The position numbers were made by a program, and so were the translations under genes. From an uncultured Synechococcus sp. (GTDB lineage: Bacteria > Cyanobacteriota > Cyanobacteriia > PCC-6307 > Cyanobiaceae), in contig CALJTZ010000558.1 in assembly GCA_937975655.1 (NCBI GenBank), positions 1 to 6,949 on the forward strand: a stretch of 6,949 nucleotides of DNA, in the 5' to 3' direction. Numbering within the stretch: the first letter of the stretch is position 1; the number at the start of each line of letters is the position of its first letter. Under the pieces are notes generated by a model. It ran no database searches and was not told where the DNA came from. It saw nothing but the letters and a program-made list of their open reading frames with translations. Below are positions 1 through 5,771 of this stretch, in pieces.

Positions 1-416
1 AATCGGCCGGGAATGTTCAGCAGGTGAAGCGGTCAGTTCGGGCATACCTGAGCAAGTACATGACAAAGGGATCGGGGGACTGTGCCCAATGGGTTGGTTC
101 TTCGCACGAGAACCTGATCCCCCACCAGTGGTGGTTTTGGACGCGTCGCCTGCGGGCCTGGGTGCTGCAGCACATCCTCCCTCTGGCGTTCTCGTTCCTG
201 GCTTGGGTTCACGCCCACCGGGAGGAGATCGCCGAGATGGGGCTGGCCAGCTTTCGCGTGTTGGATCTCCCGGACCCCCGGGCCCCCCTGACCTTTGAGG
301 TGAACTGGTTGGGCTGCTCCAGGGTGGCCGAGCTGCTCTACCTCTGGCAGACGGACCAATGGGACACAGAATGGCATCGGCAATCCCGTTTGAGTCTCAG
401 CTCGTGTCAGCCCTAA
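1..416 (+). CDS. Rolling-circle replication initiator (HUH Rep), C-terminal part; continues from 6894
   Basis: This is the C-terminal third of the Rep that starts at 6231. Base 1 is the second base of a codon whose first base is 6894. The short stretch RAYLSKYMTKG (from about base 39) holds two tyrosines four residues apart (Tyr237, Tyr241 of the joined protein), with Lys240 and Lys244. This closely resembles the phiX174 gpA active site YVAKYVNK, where two tyrosines alternate in successive nicking rounds. The remainder is rich in Trp and aromatics (PHQWWFWTRRLRAWV, then an EVNWLGCSR stretch) and ends SLSSCQP-stop. An apparent GTG start at 24 is an internal valine codon, not a true start. The 3' end overlaps the next gene by 46 bases in another frame. 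Confidence 0.9.
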   Translation, partial: SAGNVQQVKRSVRAYLSKYMTKGSGDCAQWVGSSHENLIPHQWWFWTRRLRAWVLQHILPLAFSFLAWVHAHREEIAEMGLASFRVLDLPDPRAPLTFEVNWLGCSRVAELLYLWQTDQWDTEWHRQSRLSLSSCQP

Positions 417-709
417 CCCTCGCGAACATCCCCAGCAGCATCAACACCTACGAGCGGCTCGCGGTCTGGGCTATCCAGTGCTGCCAGAGCATCGCCAATG
501 GCCTTGAGGCCAACGTGGTGGCCGGCGAGGAATCGGTACCTGCCGCGCAGTGCCAAGTGGCTGTTACAGCAGACAACTTGGACCGCTTCATCCTGACGGC
601 CTATATCCCTGTGGATCGCGACGCGCTCAACAGCAGCACCGCGAAGACCTGGATGGCAGCCAAGGATCTCGCCACTGCTGCCCCCCACTCCAACCTCCTC
701 AGCAACTGA
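371..709 (+). CDS. Small protein of unknown function, first gene of the presumed structural module
   Basis: Encodes 112 residues beginning MASAIPFESQL if the ATG at 371 is used; an in-frame ATG at 359 would add MGHR. I prefer 371 because the protein opens naturally there, but neither has a clear Shine-Dalgarno. It starts inside the 3' end of rep and its TGA shares a base with the ATG of the next gene (TGATG at 707-711), so coupled expression is likely. The sequence looks folded and soluble, with no signal peptide or membrane span. It has a helical N-terminal half (about residues 10-45, with the pair Cys37-Cys38), a middle beta-like stretch, and the phrase ALNSSTAKTW near the C-terminus. I do not recognise the family. 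Its position straight after rep and before the 466-aa protein makes a virion or DNA-packaging role possible, but that is inference only. Confidence 0.75.
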   Translation: MASAIPFESQLVSALTLANIPSSINTYERLAVWAIQCCQSIANGLEANVVAGEESVPAAQCQVAVTADNLDRFILTAYIPVDRDALNSSTAKTWMAAKDLATAAPHSNLLSN

Positions 710-2109
710 TGCCGGTCCTGGCGTTCAAGATGCCGGCCCGGGTTGCTTCGCGCCCCAAGGCGACGAAAGGCAGGACCGGCAGGACGGGCCGAGGCGGCAG
801 CCGCGGCAGCGGCCCAGAACGCCGCCGCGGCTTCAGGCCGCAGAACTACTCCCAGACTCCGGCCATCAAGATCTGGCGACCGCCAATCCCAGAGCCTCTG
901 CCCCCGGCCCCACTCTTGGGGCCTCGCGGCCTGCTCGGGCTCGGGTTGCTGGCACTCGCCCAACTCTGGGGCAGGACCGCCGGCCGGCCGGCCACATCCG
1001 CCCCGGTCCCCTCGGTGTGGATGGACGGAATATCTGGCCAGTTCCCAGCACCCGGCAACACGACGCCTGGAACCTGGATCTTGGACCGGACGGCTGGGAG
1101 CTTCAGCTTTTACGACTCTTCGGCCTGTGGGGCCTCAACCGCCCAGACAGCCGGGGATTACCGGCTGTTTGTAGTCGGCGATGTCTACACGGTGGAACCG
1201 TTCGAGACGGCCGGCGCCTGCGGCCCACGAGAGGTTGGCTTCATCGTGAACAAAGGCCTGCCCAGCGAGGCCAAACGCACCGCGCAGAGCACCACCTACG
1301 GATTCAAAAACTCGAGCCTGGGCTACGTCTCGAGCTTCACCGGCGCCCCCTCGGTGCCTTGGGCGGCGCCCACAACTCCAGTCCCGCTCCCGGATGGCTG
1401 GGAACCGGAGGCGCCACCGACGGGACGGGCGGCGGTGGCCGGCGCTGTCGTCGTCCCCTCAATGCCGTCCGTTGAGGCCCCGGTGGTTCCGCTGGCCCTG
1501 CCGGCACCCGGCGCAGATCAAACCGCATCCCCCCCGGTCGTCCGCAGGTCTATCCGCCGGCCCCCTGCGTTCCCGCCAACTGTTCCAGCGGAGACGACCC
1601 CCCTCGTCAACGGCAACGTGCTGGCCCCCGTTCTGCCCCCTATCCCGGCGACGGATCCCGGGGTTGTCTTCCCCATCCCCGGACAGCCAGGCATCCCCGG
1701 CAATGGCCCCCAGCCCGATCTGCCATCAATGGCGCAGGAGCTTGGCCGGATCGAGCGAAAGCTCGAGGCGGTCCTCAACCCGGGCGGTGATGCCAACCCC
1801 CTGCCGGAGTGGGCCAACGACCTGGGCGACGCTCTCAACTTCGCGCGGATGCTCTACGAGCTGTTCACCGCCACGCAGGCCGGCGGGACCTACACGCTCA
1901 GCTCGCCCTGTGTCTTGGATGAGAACGACGAGCGGGTGCCAGTTGGGGTGAACTACGAAGGCGATCTGGGCTGGCTCGGCGTCTTGAGCAACAAGATCGA
2001 CGCCCTGGCCGAGCTGCAGCAGGTGGCCAAAGACCTAAAACAGCCGATCTGTAAGCACAAGCCAGTCGGTCAACCCGTACAGGTCACTTTTGTCGAGCAG
2101 TTGCCATGA
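709..2109 (+). CDS. Large proline-rich membrane-associated protein, possible minor virion or pilot protein
   Basis: Encodes 466 residues from the ATG that overlaps the previous stop; the frame is open upstream to 550, but that part lies within the preceding gene. Architecture seen: residues 1-45 are strongly basic (TGRTGRGGSRGSGPERRR); 74-87 is a short hydrophobic segment (LLGLGLLALAQLWG) followed by Arg; about 103-212 is a compact domain with Cys140 and Cys171; about 213-340 is a proline/alanine/valine-rich linker; 341-356 is a short charged helix (AQELGRIERKLEAVL); and the C-terminal domain has Cys401, Cys448 and a helix near 424-443. Globular domains joined by a flexible linker, plus a membrane segment and a basic tail, recall attachment or pilot proteins of small ssDNA phages. 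I see no sequence match to pIII, pVI or phiX H, so the role is inference. Its TGA overlaps the next ATG (ATGA at 2106-2109). Confidence 0.85.
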   Translation: MPVLAFKMPARVASRPKATKGRTGRTGRGGSRGSGPERRRGFRPQNYSQTPAIKIWRPPIPEPLPPAPLLGPRGLLGLGLLALAQLWGRTAGRPATSAPVPSVWMDGISGQFPAPGNTTPGTWILDRTAGSFSFYDSSACGASTAQTAGDYRLFVVGDVYTVEPFETAGACGPREVGFIVNKGLPSEAKRTAQSTTYGFKNSSLGYVSSFTGAPSVPWAAPTTPVPLPDGWEPEAPPTGRAAVAGAVVVPSMPSVEAPVVPLALPAPGADQTASPPVVRRSIRRPPAFPPTVPAETTPLVNGNVLAPVLPPIPATDPGVVFPIPGQPGIPGNGPQPDLPSMAQELGRIERKLEAVLNPGGDANPLPEWANDLGDALNFARMLYELFTATQAGGTYTLSSPCVLDENDERVPVGVNYEGDLGWLGVLSNKIDALAELQQVAKDLKQPICKHKPVGQPVQVTFVEQLP

Positions 2110-2486
2110 GCCAGCCACGGCTACGGAAGGTGTTCAGTTACCGCGACTTGTTGGGGCACTCGCTCGAAACCCATACCGAGCATTGGCGCGGCTTCGCATG
2201 GCAAGCCGGCCCCGTCGTGGTGACCTACGAAGACATCAGGTGGGGCAAGGTCCAAGTGTGGGCATCCTCGAAAGCCGAGGGACAGCGGGTGATTGGCCAT
2301 GCGGCGGCCATTGCCGGCATAGTTCTCGTGAAAGAGGGCTGGTCCGTTCACGTTGCCCAGAATCCCCGCTATGGGCGGACCGGAACCATGGTCCCAAGGC
2401 CCCTTCTGAACGGCGCTATCAGTGTGACCATGCGGCCCGGTAGCAGCGGGCGCCCCGAGGTGGTGGCTCCGGGGCTGGACCTATAG
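2106..2486 (+). CDS. Hypothetical protein, 126 aa
   Basis: Encodes 126 residues starting MSQPRLRKVFSYRDLL, with its ATG overlapping the stop of the 466-aa gene by four bases. The sequence is mixed alpha/beta with several tryptophans (WRGFAW, IRWGKVQVWASS). A small-residue helix near 66-77 (GHAAAIAGIVLV) looks too short for a confident membrane span. The C-terminal third is glycine- and proline-rich and probably extended. No signal peptide or catalytic motif is visible. I do not recognise the family. The tight coupling to the gene before it suggests the two products work together, perhaps in the virion. A 60-base gap follows before the next likely start. Confidence 0.75.
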   Translation: MSQPRLRKVFSYRDLLGHSLETHTEHWRGFAWQAGPVVVTYEDIRWGKVQVWASSKAEGQRVIGHAAAIAGIVLVKEGWSVHVAQNPRYGRTGTMVPRPLLNGAISVTMRPGSSGRPEVVAPGLDL

Positions 2487-2546
2487 GTCGCACCGTTGCA
2501 GGAGCGGCGGATTGACCTACAACACGGTCATTCCCATGAGTCCCAT

Positions 2547-2960
2547 ATGACTCTCGACCCGAAAGCCCGGAAGCTCTCAATTAACTTCCCCGGCGGCACC
2601 CTGACAGCGACCCGCGGCCTGCTGGAGGCCGTGTGGGGTCCCCAGCTGATCGAAACCGCGGAACCTGCGGTCGCAACTGTCTCCGTGAGCGGTTACCTCC
2701 GGCAGCGGCTGATTGGCGGCCCTACCAAAACCGTGGCGGCCAACACCTACACCCGTAAGAAGTACCCCGTGAGCGTCGCATCTGGCGCGGCTGGTGGTGA
2801 GGCGATCATGCTGAACGTGTCCGGCAAATGGTGGACCGCTCGTCTCTCCGGTAGCCACCAGGCCTTCTGCGACTTCCTGCGCGGCAGCACCTTCTATCAA
2901 AACGCCCCCCTTCTCTGGAAGAGCCAGCGCGGCAAGGGCTACGGGCCGTTCGGCTCCTGA
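2547..2960 (+). CDS. Small beta-rich protein, candidate capsid subunit A
   Basis: Encodes 137 residues from the ATG at 2547 (MTLDPKARKLSINFPGG). The same frame could start at a TTG at 2496, adding 17 residues rich in His and charge, but the ATG gives the more natural protein; neither has a convincing Shine-Dalgarno. The sequence is dominated by beta-type stretches (KLSINFPGGTLTAT, AVATVSVSGYL, AIMLNVSGKWWTARL) with a helix near residues 103-114 (SHQAFCDFLRGS), and it ends in a basic, glycine-rich tail. The phrase NTYTRKKYPVSV (67-76 region) resembles SAHTRQQYPGDV in the next gene, and GKWW here resembles GRWM there, so the two may be diverged copies. I do not recognise the family. Size, copy-like neighbour and location make a capsid subunit a reasonable but unproven guess. 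Confidence 0.75.
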   Translation: MTLDPKARKLSINFPGGTLTATRGLLEAVWGPQLIETAEPAVATVSVSGYLRQRLIGGPTKTVAANTYTRKKYPVSVASGAAGGEAIMLNVSGKWWTARLSGSHQAFCDFLRGSTFYQNAPLLWKSQRGKGYGPFGS

Positions 2961-2992
2961 TCTTCTGATACGTCAACCACGCGGCAAAACTC

Positions 2993-3454
2993 ATGGCAAT
3001 CCTTCCCCACACCTTCCAGGTTCCAGGCGGCAATCCCTGCACGATCTACAGCGAAGCCGGCAAGGTCAATAACGCGCTGGTCTCCAACATCAACTACTTT
3101 CTGAACAACGCCCTCGACCCGGACGTGCTCGATGGTGTGACCAACGAGCAGGCGGTGGTATCTGCCCACACCCGCCAGCAATACCCCGGCGACGTGTCGG
3201 CAATTAACGTCTCCGGCTCGACCCGTGAGTTCTTGAAGGACCCCACGCGTAAAACCGGCAACTCACTGCCCGGCCGGGAGTTTGTGTTGGTGGCCAAGGA
3301 TGAGAACGAGGCCGTGCTGGAAAAACGGACTTTCACCTACAAAGGCCGGTGGATGGACCTACACGCCTTCTTGTCGGCTGAGGCCAAGTTCGACCTGCTG
3401 GCCTACAACGCCACAGGTGCTCGTTCGACCATCGCGAAGACGCTGGCGTCCTGA
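2993..3454 (+). CDS. Small protein, candidate capsid subunit B
   Basis: Encodes 153 residues starting MAILPHTFQVPGG, after a 32-base gap that holds no obvious signal. It has an N-terminal beta-like strand, an Asn-rich region (VNNALVSNINYFLNNAL, about 25-41), the phrase SAHTRQQYPGDV near 57-68, then a probable beta-hairpin (REFVLVAKDENEAVLEKRTFTYKGRW, about 95-120), and a C-terminal helical stretch from MDLHAFLSAEAKF to the end. Strands followed by terminal helices, in 130-150 residues, is the general shape of small phage coat proteins, but I see no diagnostic motif. It may be a diverged relative of the 137-aa protein upstream. No signal peptide or membrane segment is present. The next gene starts three bases after its stop. 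Confidence 0.83.
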   Translation: MAILPHTFQVPGGNPCTIYSEAGKVNNALVSNINYFLNNALDPDVLDGVTNEQAVVSAHTRQQYPGDVSAINVSGSTREFLKDPTRKTGNSLPGREFVLVAKDENEAVLEKRTFTYKGRWMDLHAFLSAEAKFDLLAYNATGARSTIAKTLAS

Positions 3455-3457
3455 GCC

Positions 3458-3913
3458 GTGGCCTGGTCTCTGATTGGCTCCGTCACCGTTGGCCCCGATA
3501 CCAACAGGGCCACGGTTGGGCCGATCACGGTCCCTGTGGCTGGAGGCGTGGCGGTCAAGCTTCGGCAGACATCGCCCACCAACCCTTTTCGCTTCGCTTA
3601 TGGGCTGCTGAGCTTCGAGTCGGCCAATGGCCGGGAGCTCGGCACCCTGAAAGTCTGGGCTGATCAGGTCTTTACCGCATACCGGCTCGGTGAGGGGCTG
3701 ACGGCTCTGAGCCAAAGCGGATCTCTGGTGTTTGAACCGCGGTCCTACAACCTGCGATGGGTCAAGGCCGGCTGGCCGTGGACCCTGGAATTCATGGCGG
3801 ACGTAGGCAGCCAGCTGCCAGACGACCGATTCACGGCACCCGGCCTGGTGGACAGGCTTAACCGCCTGCTGAGCATCAAGGCCGCGGGCTCCCTCGGACG
3901 GATTCAGTTCTAA
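3458..3913 (+). CDS. Beta-rich protein next to the fibre gene, possible fibre base or adaptor
   Basis: Encodes 151 residues from a GTG at 3458 (MAWSLIGSVTVGP), three bases after the previous stop. The N-terminal half alternates in beta style (SVTVGP, TVGPITVPVAGGVAVKLRQ), followed by RFAYGLLSF, a central GRELGTLKVWADQVFTAY, and RWVKAGWPWTLEFMADV. The C-terminus contains a helix (PGLVDRLNRLLSIKA) and ends in GRIQF. This looks like a folded beta-sandwich. I recall no name for the family. Its TAA overlaps the ATG of the collagen-like fibre (TAATG at 3911-3915), so the two are translationally coupled. A role in holding the fibre on the particle is the simplest inference; a capsid role is the alternative. 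Confidence 0.83.
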   Translation: MAWSLIGSVTVGPDTNRATVGPITVPVAGGVAVKLRQTSPTNPFRFAYGLLSFESANGRELGTLKVWADQVFTAYRLGEGLTALSQSGSLVFEPRSYNLRWVKAGWPWTLEFMADVGSQLPDDRFTAPGLVDRLNRLLSIKAAGSLGRIQF

Positions 3914-4983
3914 TGACGCTTCTCACAGGCCTTACTGATGCAGGCGTGGAGGTGCCAATCCAGGTCGATCAGGCCGGGCGCCTGGTGGCCGAGGGCCTGA
4001 CGGGTCCTGCCGGCCCTGCCGGCCCTGCGGGCCCTGCCGGTCCTGCCGGCCCTGCCGGCGACGACGGAGCCACCGGCCCTGCCGGCCCTGCCGGTGATGA
4101 CGGAGCCCCCGGCCCTGCGGGCCCTGCCGGCCCTGCCGGTCCTGCCGGCACTGACGGAGCCCCCGGCCCTGCCGGTCCTGCCGGCCCTGCTGGTCCTGCC
4201 GGCACTGACGGAGCCACCGGCCCTGCCGGTCCTGCCGGCCCTGCCGGTCCTGCCGGCACTGACGGAGCCACCGGCCCTGCCGGTCCTGCCGGTCCTGCCG
4301 GTCCTGCCTTCTCCGGCGGGACCCTGACAGCAGGCCTGGTTACGGCCGCGGGCACCACTTCGCTAGTCCCCCTGCGTCTCCAGAGCGGAACAAACTCGAG
4401 CACCCCCGCAGCGGGCGCTGTTGAGTTTGACGGCAAGGTGCTCTACACCACGCCAGCCAGTCGGGGCGTGTCGCCGTCGATGATGCTCTATCGGCTGAAT
4501 AGCGATTACGTCGGCAGCAACAGCAGCGCCACACAGTCAATGTTTGGCGTAGGTGTAACGCTTGAATCTGGCACGGTTTACGCGTTTGAGTGGAGGTTCG
4601 TCCTAGCAAAGACGACCGGCACGACCAGTCATGGCGCGAGCATTTCTTTCGGGGGATCGTCTACGACCAACAGCATTCTTTATCTGGGCGTGGGCACGGC
4701 GTCTAGTGGATCTGTACCAATCGCTTTTTCAACGTCCTATAGCTCTGTGGCGGTAAACACAACAGCGAATGCAGCGATAGCAGCCCCGGCCACAACTGCT
4801 ACCAGGACTCACTTCTGGCTGGTCGATGGAACCGTCAGCGTGAACGCAGGAGGGACGTTCATTCCTCAGTACACATTGACAGCAGCTCCCGGAGGTGCCT
4901 ACTCAACCGTGGCGGGCTCTTACTTTGCAATCTGGCCTGTTGGGGCAGCGGGCGCCAATACATCTGTGGGTGTCTGGGCGTAG
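3913..4983 (+). CDS. Collagen-like receptor-binding fibre
   Basis: Encodes 356 residues. A short non-repetitive leader (1-27, containing VEVPIQVDQAGRLVAEG) is followed by 35 uninterrupted Gly-X-Y triplets (residues 28-132), mostly GPA with GDD, GTD, GAT and GAP spaced between, and then a C-terminal head of about 224 residues beginning FSGGTLTAG. The repeats should form a collagen triple helix, so the fibre is expected to be a trimer. The head contains GAVEFDGKVLYTTPASRG, a phrase type I associate with distal parts of phage tail fibres, and a Ser/Thr/Gly-rich beta region. Collagen-like shafts are well known in phage fibres; the likely job is binding the host surface. The head uses visibly more A/T-rich codons than the shaft and neighbours, suggesting a separately acquired tip. 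In a phage this small, carrying such a large fibre is unusual. Confidence 0.93.
   Translation: MTLLTGLTDAGVEVPIQVDQAGRLVAEGLTGPAGPAGPAGPAGPAGPAGDDGATGPAGPAGDDGAPGPAGPAGPAGPAGTDGAPGPAGPAGPAGPAGTDGATGPAGPAGPAGPAGTDGATGPAGPAGPAGPAFSGGTLTAGLVTAAGTTSLVPLRLQSGTNSSTPAAGAVEFDGKVLYTTPASRGVSPSMMLYRLNSDYVGSNSSATQSMFGVGVTLESGTVYAFEWRFVLAKTTGTTSHGASISFGGSSTTNSILYLGVGTASSGSVPIAFSTSYSSVAVNTTANAAIAAPATTATRTHFWLVDGTVSVNAGGTFIPQYTLTAAPGGAYSTVAGSYFAIWPVGAAGANTSVGVWA
3994..4308 (+). repeat. Collagen triplet repeat with four 54-bp tandem copies
   Basis: The whole stretch encodes 35 Gly-X-Y triplets. Within it, 4093-4308 is four consecutive 54-bp units (18 residues each) of the form G(D/T)D-GA(P/T)-four GPA. The copies differ mainly by silent ggc/ggt and gcc/gcg/gct changes and by ccc/acc in the second triplet. 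Upstream, 3994-4092 holds a less regular version. Near-identical tandem units of this size can expand or shrink by slippage, so the shaft length may vary between genomes and may be miscounted in short-read assemblies. Confidence 0.9.
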
Positions 4984-4985
4984 AC

Positions 4986-5147
4986 ATGCAACAACTACCA
5001 CGGCCGATTAAATATATCTGGGGGCTAGGGGTCTCTTTTCTGTTGATCCTCAGCATCGCCACGGAACACGACAGTAGATGGTTGCCCCTGATCCATCAGG
5101 CCATCGATCTGCTGCAGGCGCAGATGGCGCCTACCTCGAACAAGTGA
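4986..5147 (+). CDS. 53-aa single-span membrane protein, holin candidate
   Basis: This short frame begins with ATG two bases after the fibre stop and ends with TGA at 5145-5147. It encodes 53 residues: a positively charged start (MQQLPRPIK), a hydrophobic segment of about 16-18 residues (YIWGLGVSFLLILSIA, about 10-25), an acidic turn (TEHDSR), then an amphipathic helix (WLPLIHQAIDLLQAQM) and a short polar tail. A clear membrane span and a clean start next to the upstream stop argue that it is real, though there is no visible Shine-Dalgarno. Small single-span proteins beside a peptidase gene are often holins or other lysis proteins. Here the peptidase is convergent on the other strand, overlapping by 17 bases. 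A minor coat or assembly protein is an alternative. Confidence 0.6.
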   Translation: MQQLPRPIKYIWGLGVSFLLILSIATEHDSRWLPLIHQAIDLLQAQMAPTSNK

Positions 5148-5670
5148 TGTACCAGCCGGTACGCGGCCCGTCCGCTTCCCACCGCGGCAGCCAGTTTTTC
5201 CAGCTGTACTCCAGATTGGCGCCGTTGGTGTTGCGGGCATAGCCCCCGCTCACGAGCAACGCCTCCCCGTTGGGATCATGCATCACCACACCCTGGGGCC
5301 AGAGGCCGACCGCCACAGACCAGTGGCCGCCACCCGTGGGGTTTGAAACGTGGCCGCGATGTAGCCAGCCCACGGCGACCGGCCGGCCAGCCCGAAGCTC
5401 CCGCTCGAGATCCTGCTGTCTCCCATTAGTCCAGAAGTGAGACTTCAACCCGAGGAAGCGCAGCGCCTGCAGTTGGGCCTGGGCTGAGGTGGTGTCGCCA
5501 AACCCGCTGCGGATCTGGGCGAAGTCATCGTCGTTGCGGACGCGCCCCCAGTAGCGGGCCAGCATCGCCACCGACGACGTGAAACATTCGCGGTAGCCCT
5601 GGCCGCTGCGGTTATCGAGTTGGGACTCAAAGGGGACAGGGAGGCGGAGGTCTAACACGTTCAGATGCAT
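5131..5670 (-). CDS. C39-like papain-fold cysteine peptidase
   Basis: Encodes 179 residues. The catalytic set of the C39 / C39_2 group is visible: Gln17 in VPFESQLDN, the nucleophile Cys29 in RECFTSSVAML, His116 in GGGHWSVAVG, and Asp132 in HDPNG. The length covers one complete domain with no signal peptide, membrane span or ABC-transporter part, so this is a free-standing enzyme rather than a bacteriocin exporter. On the minus strand a GGGAG sits five bases before the ATG, one of the clearest ribosome sites in the window. It is the only gene on this strand, convergent with the 53-aa membrane protein and divergent from the replication cassette. Free-standing C39-like proteins occur in cyanobacteria and their phages. 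Likely roles are cutting cell-wall peptide bridges at lysis or entry, or processing a virion protein; the sequence does not decide between them. Confidence 0.9.
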   Translation of the reverse strand: MHLNVLDLRLPVPFESQLDNRSGQGYRECFTSSVAMLARYWGRVRNDDDFAQIRSGFGDTTSAQAQLQALRFLGLKSHFWTNGRQQDLERELRAGRPVAVGWLHRGHVSNPTGGGHWSVAVGLWPQGVVMHDPNGEALLVSGGYARNTNGANLEYSWKNWLPRWEADGPRTGWYITCSR

Positions 5671-5697
5671 TTACGCTCCCGATTGCAGCACGTTTCC

Positions 5698-5714
5698 GAC
5701 AGGTACGCGCTGTC
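5698..5714. repeat. Small inverted repeat (hairpin 1) between divergent genes
   Basis: GACAG at 5698-5702 and CTGTC at 5710-5714 are perfect inverted copies around a 7-base loop. The stem is short, so on its own it could be chance. It matters because two better hairpins and a direct repeat lie close by. Confidence 0.4.
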
Positions 5715-5717
5715 CAA
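5702..5717 (+). repeat. Direct repeat copy 1 (GGTACGCnnTGTCCAA)
   Basis: GGTACGC, two bases, then TGTCCAA. The same 16-base pattern recurs at 5826-5841, differing only in the two central bases (GC here, AG there). Two copies in a 140-base region around the divergent gene starts suggest binding sites for a protein, for example Rep or a regulator. Confidence 0.5.
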
Positions 5718-5749
5718 GAAAAAAAGGGCTCTGGACGCCCCAGAACCCT
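5718..5749 (-). terminator. Terminator-like hairpin with T-run on the minus strand (hairpin 2)
   Basis: Bases 5725-5734 pair with 5740-5749 (nine of ten pairs, one C/A mismatch) around the 5-base loop ACGCC. On the plus strand the hairpin is preceded by a run of A, so on the minus strand it is followed directly by seven T. That is the shape of an intrinsic terminator reading leftward. It lies about 50 bases upstream of the peptidase start, so it would stop antisense transcription coming through the replication genes rather than end the peptidase message. It could equally be a structured origin element in single-stranded DNA. Confidence 0.6.
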
Positions 5750-5771
5750 CCCCACAACGCTTGTCTCACCT

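Noticed and set aside
1..55. A true terminal direct repeat of a linear phage
   Set aside because: A perfect 55-base overlap through which a gene runs in phase is better explained by a circular molecule and an assembler k-mer.
574..580. CAACTTG, the first seven bases of the phiX174 nick site
   Set aside because: The match stops there, the following bases are unlike the phiX origin, there is no hairpin, and a 7-mer is expected by chance.
743..1174. Plus-strand 143-residue frame rich in Arg, Ala and Pro overlapping the 466-aa gene
   Set aside because: Low-complexity shadow frame in GC-rich DNA; the 466-aa frame has better protein character and coupled start and stop.
3969..4436. Minus-strand frame of 155 residues that also reads as Gly-Pro-Ala repeats
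   Set aside because: The GC-rich collagen repeat reads as GPA-like triplets on both strands. This is a shadow of the fibre gene.
4874..4905. TTGACA followed 18 bases later by TACTCA, promoter-like
   Set aside because: The -10 is poor and it lies inside the fibre gene with no gene needing a promoter nearby except the adjacent 53-aa frame.
5087..5100. CCTGATCCATCAGG palindrome as a terminator for the plus-strand operon
   Set aside because: Short stem, tiny loop, no T-run on either strand, and it lies inside the 53-aa frame.
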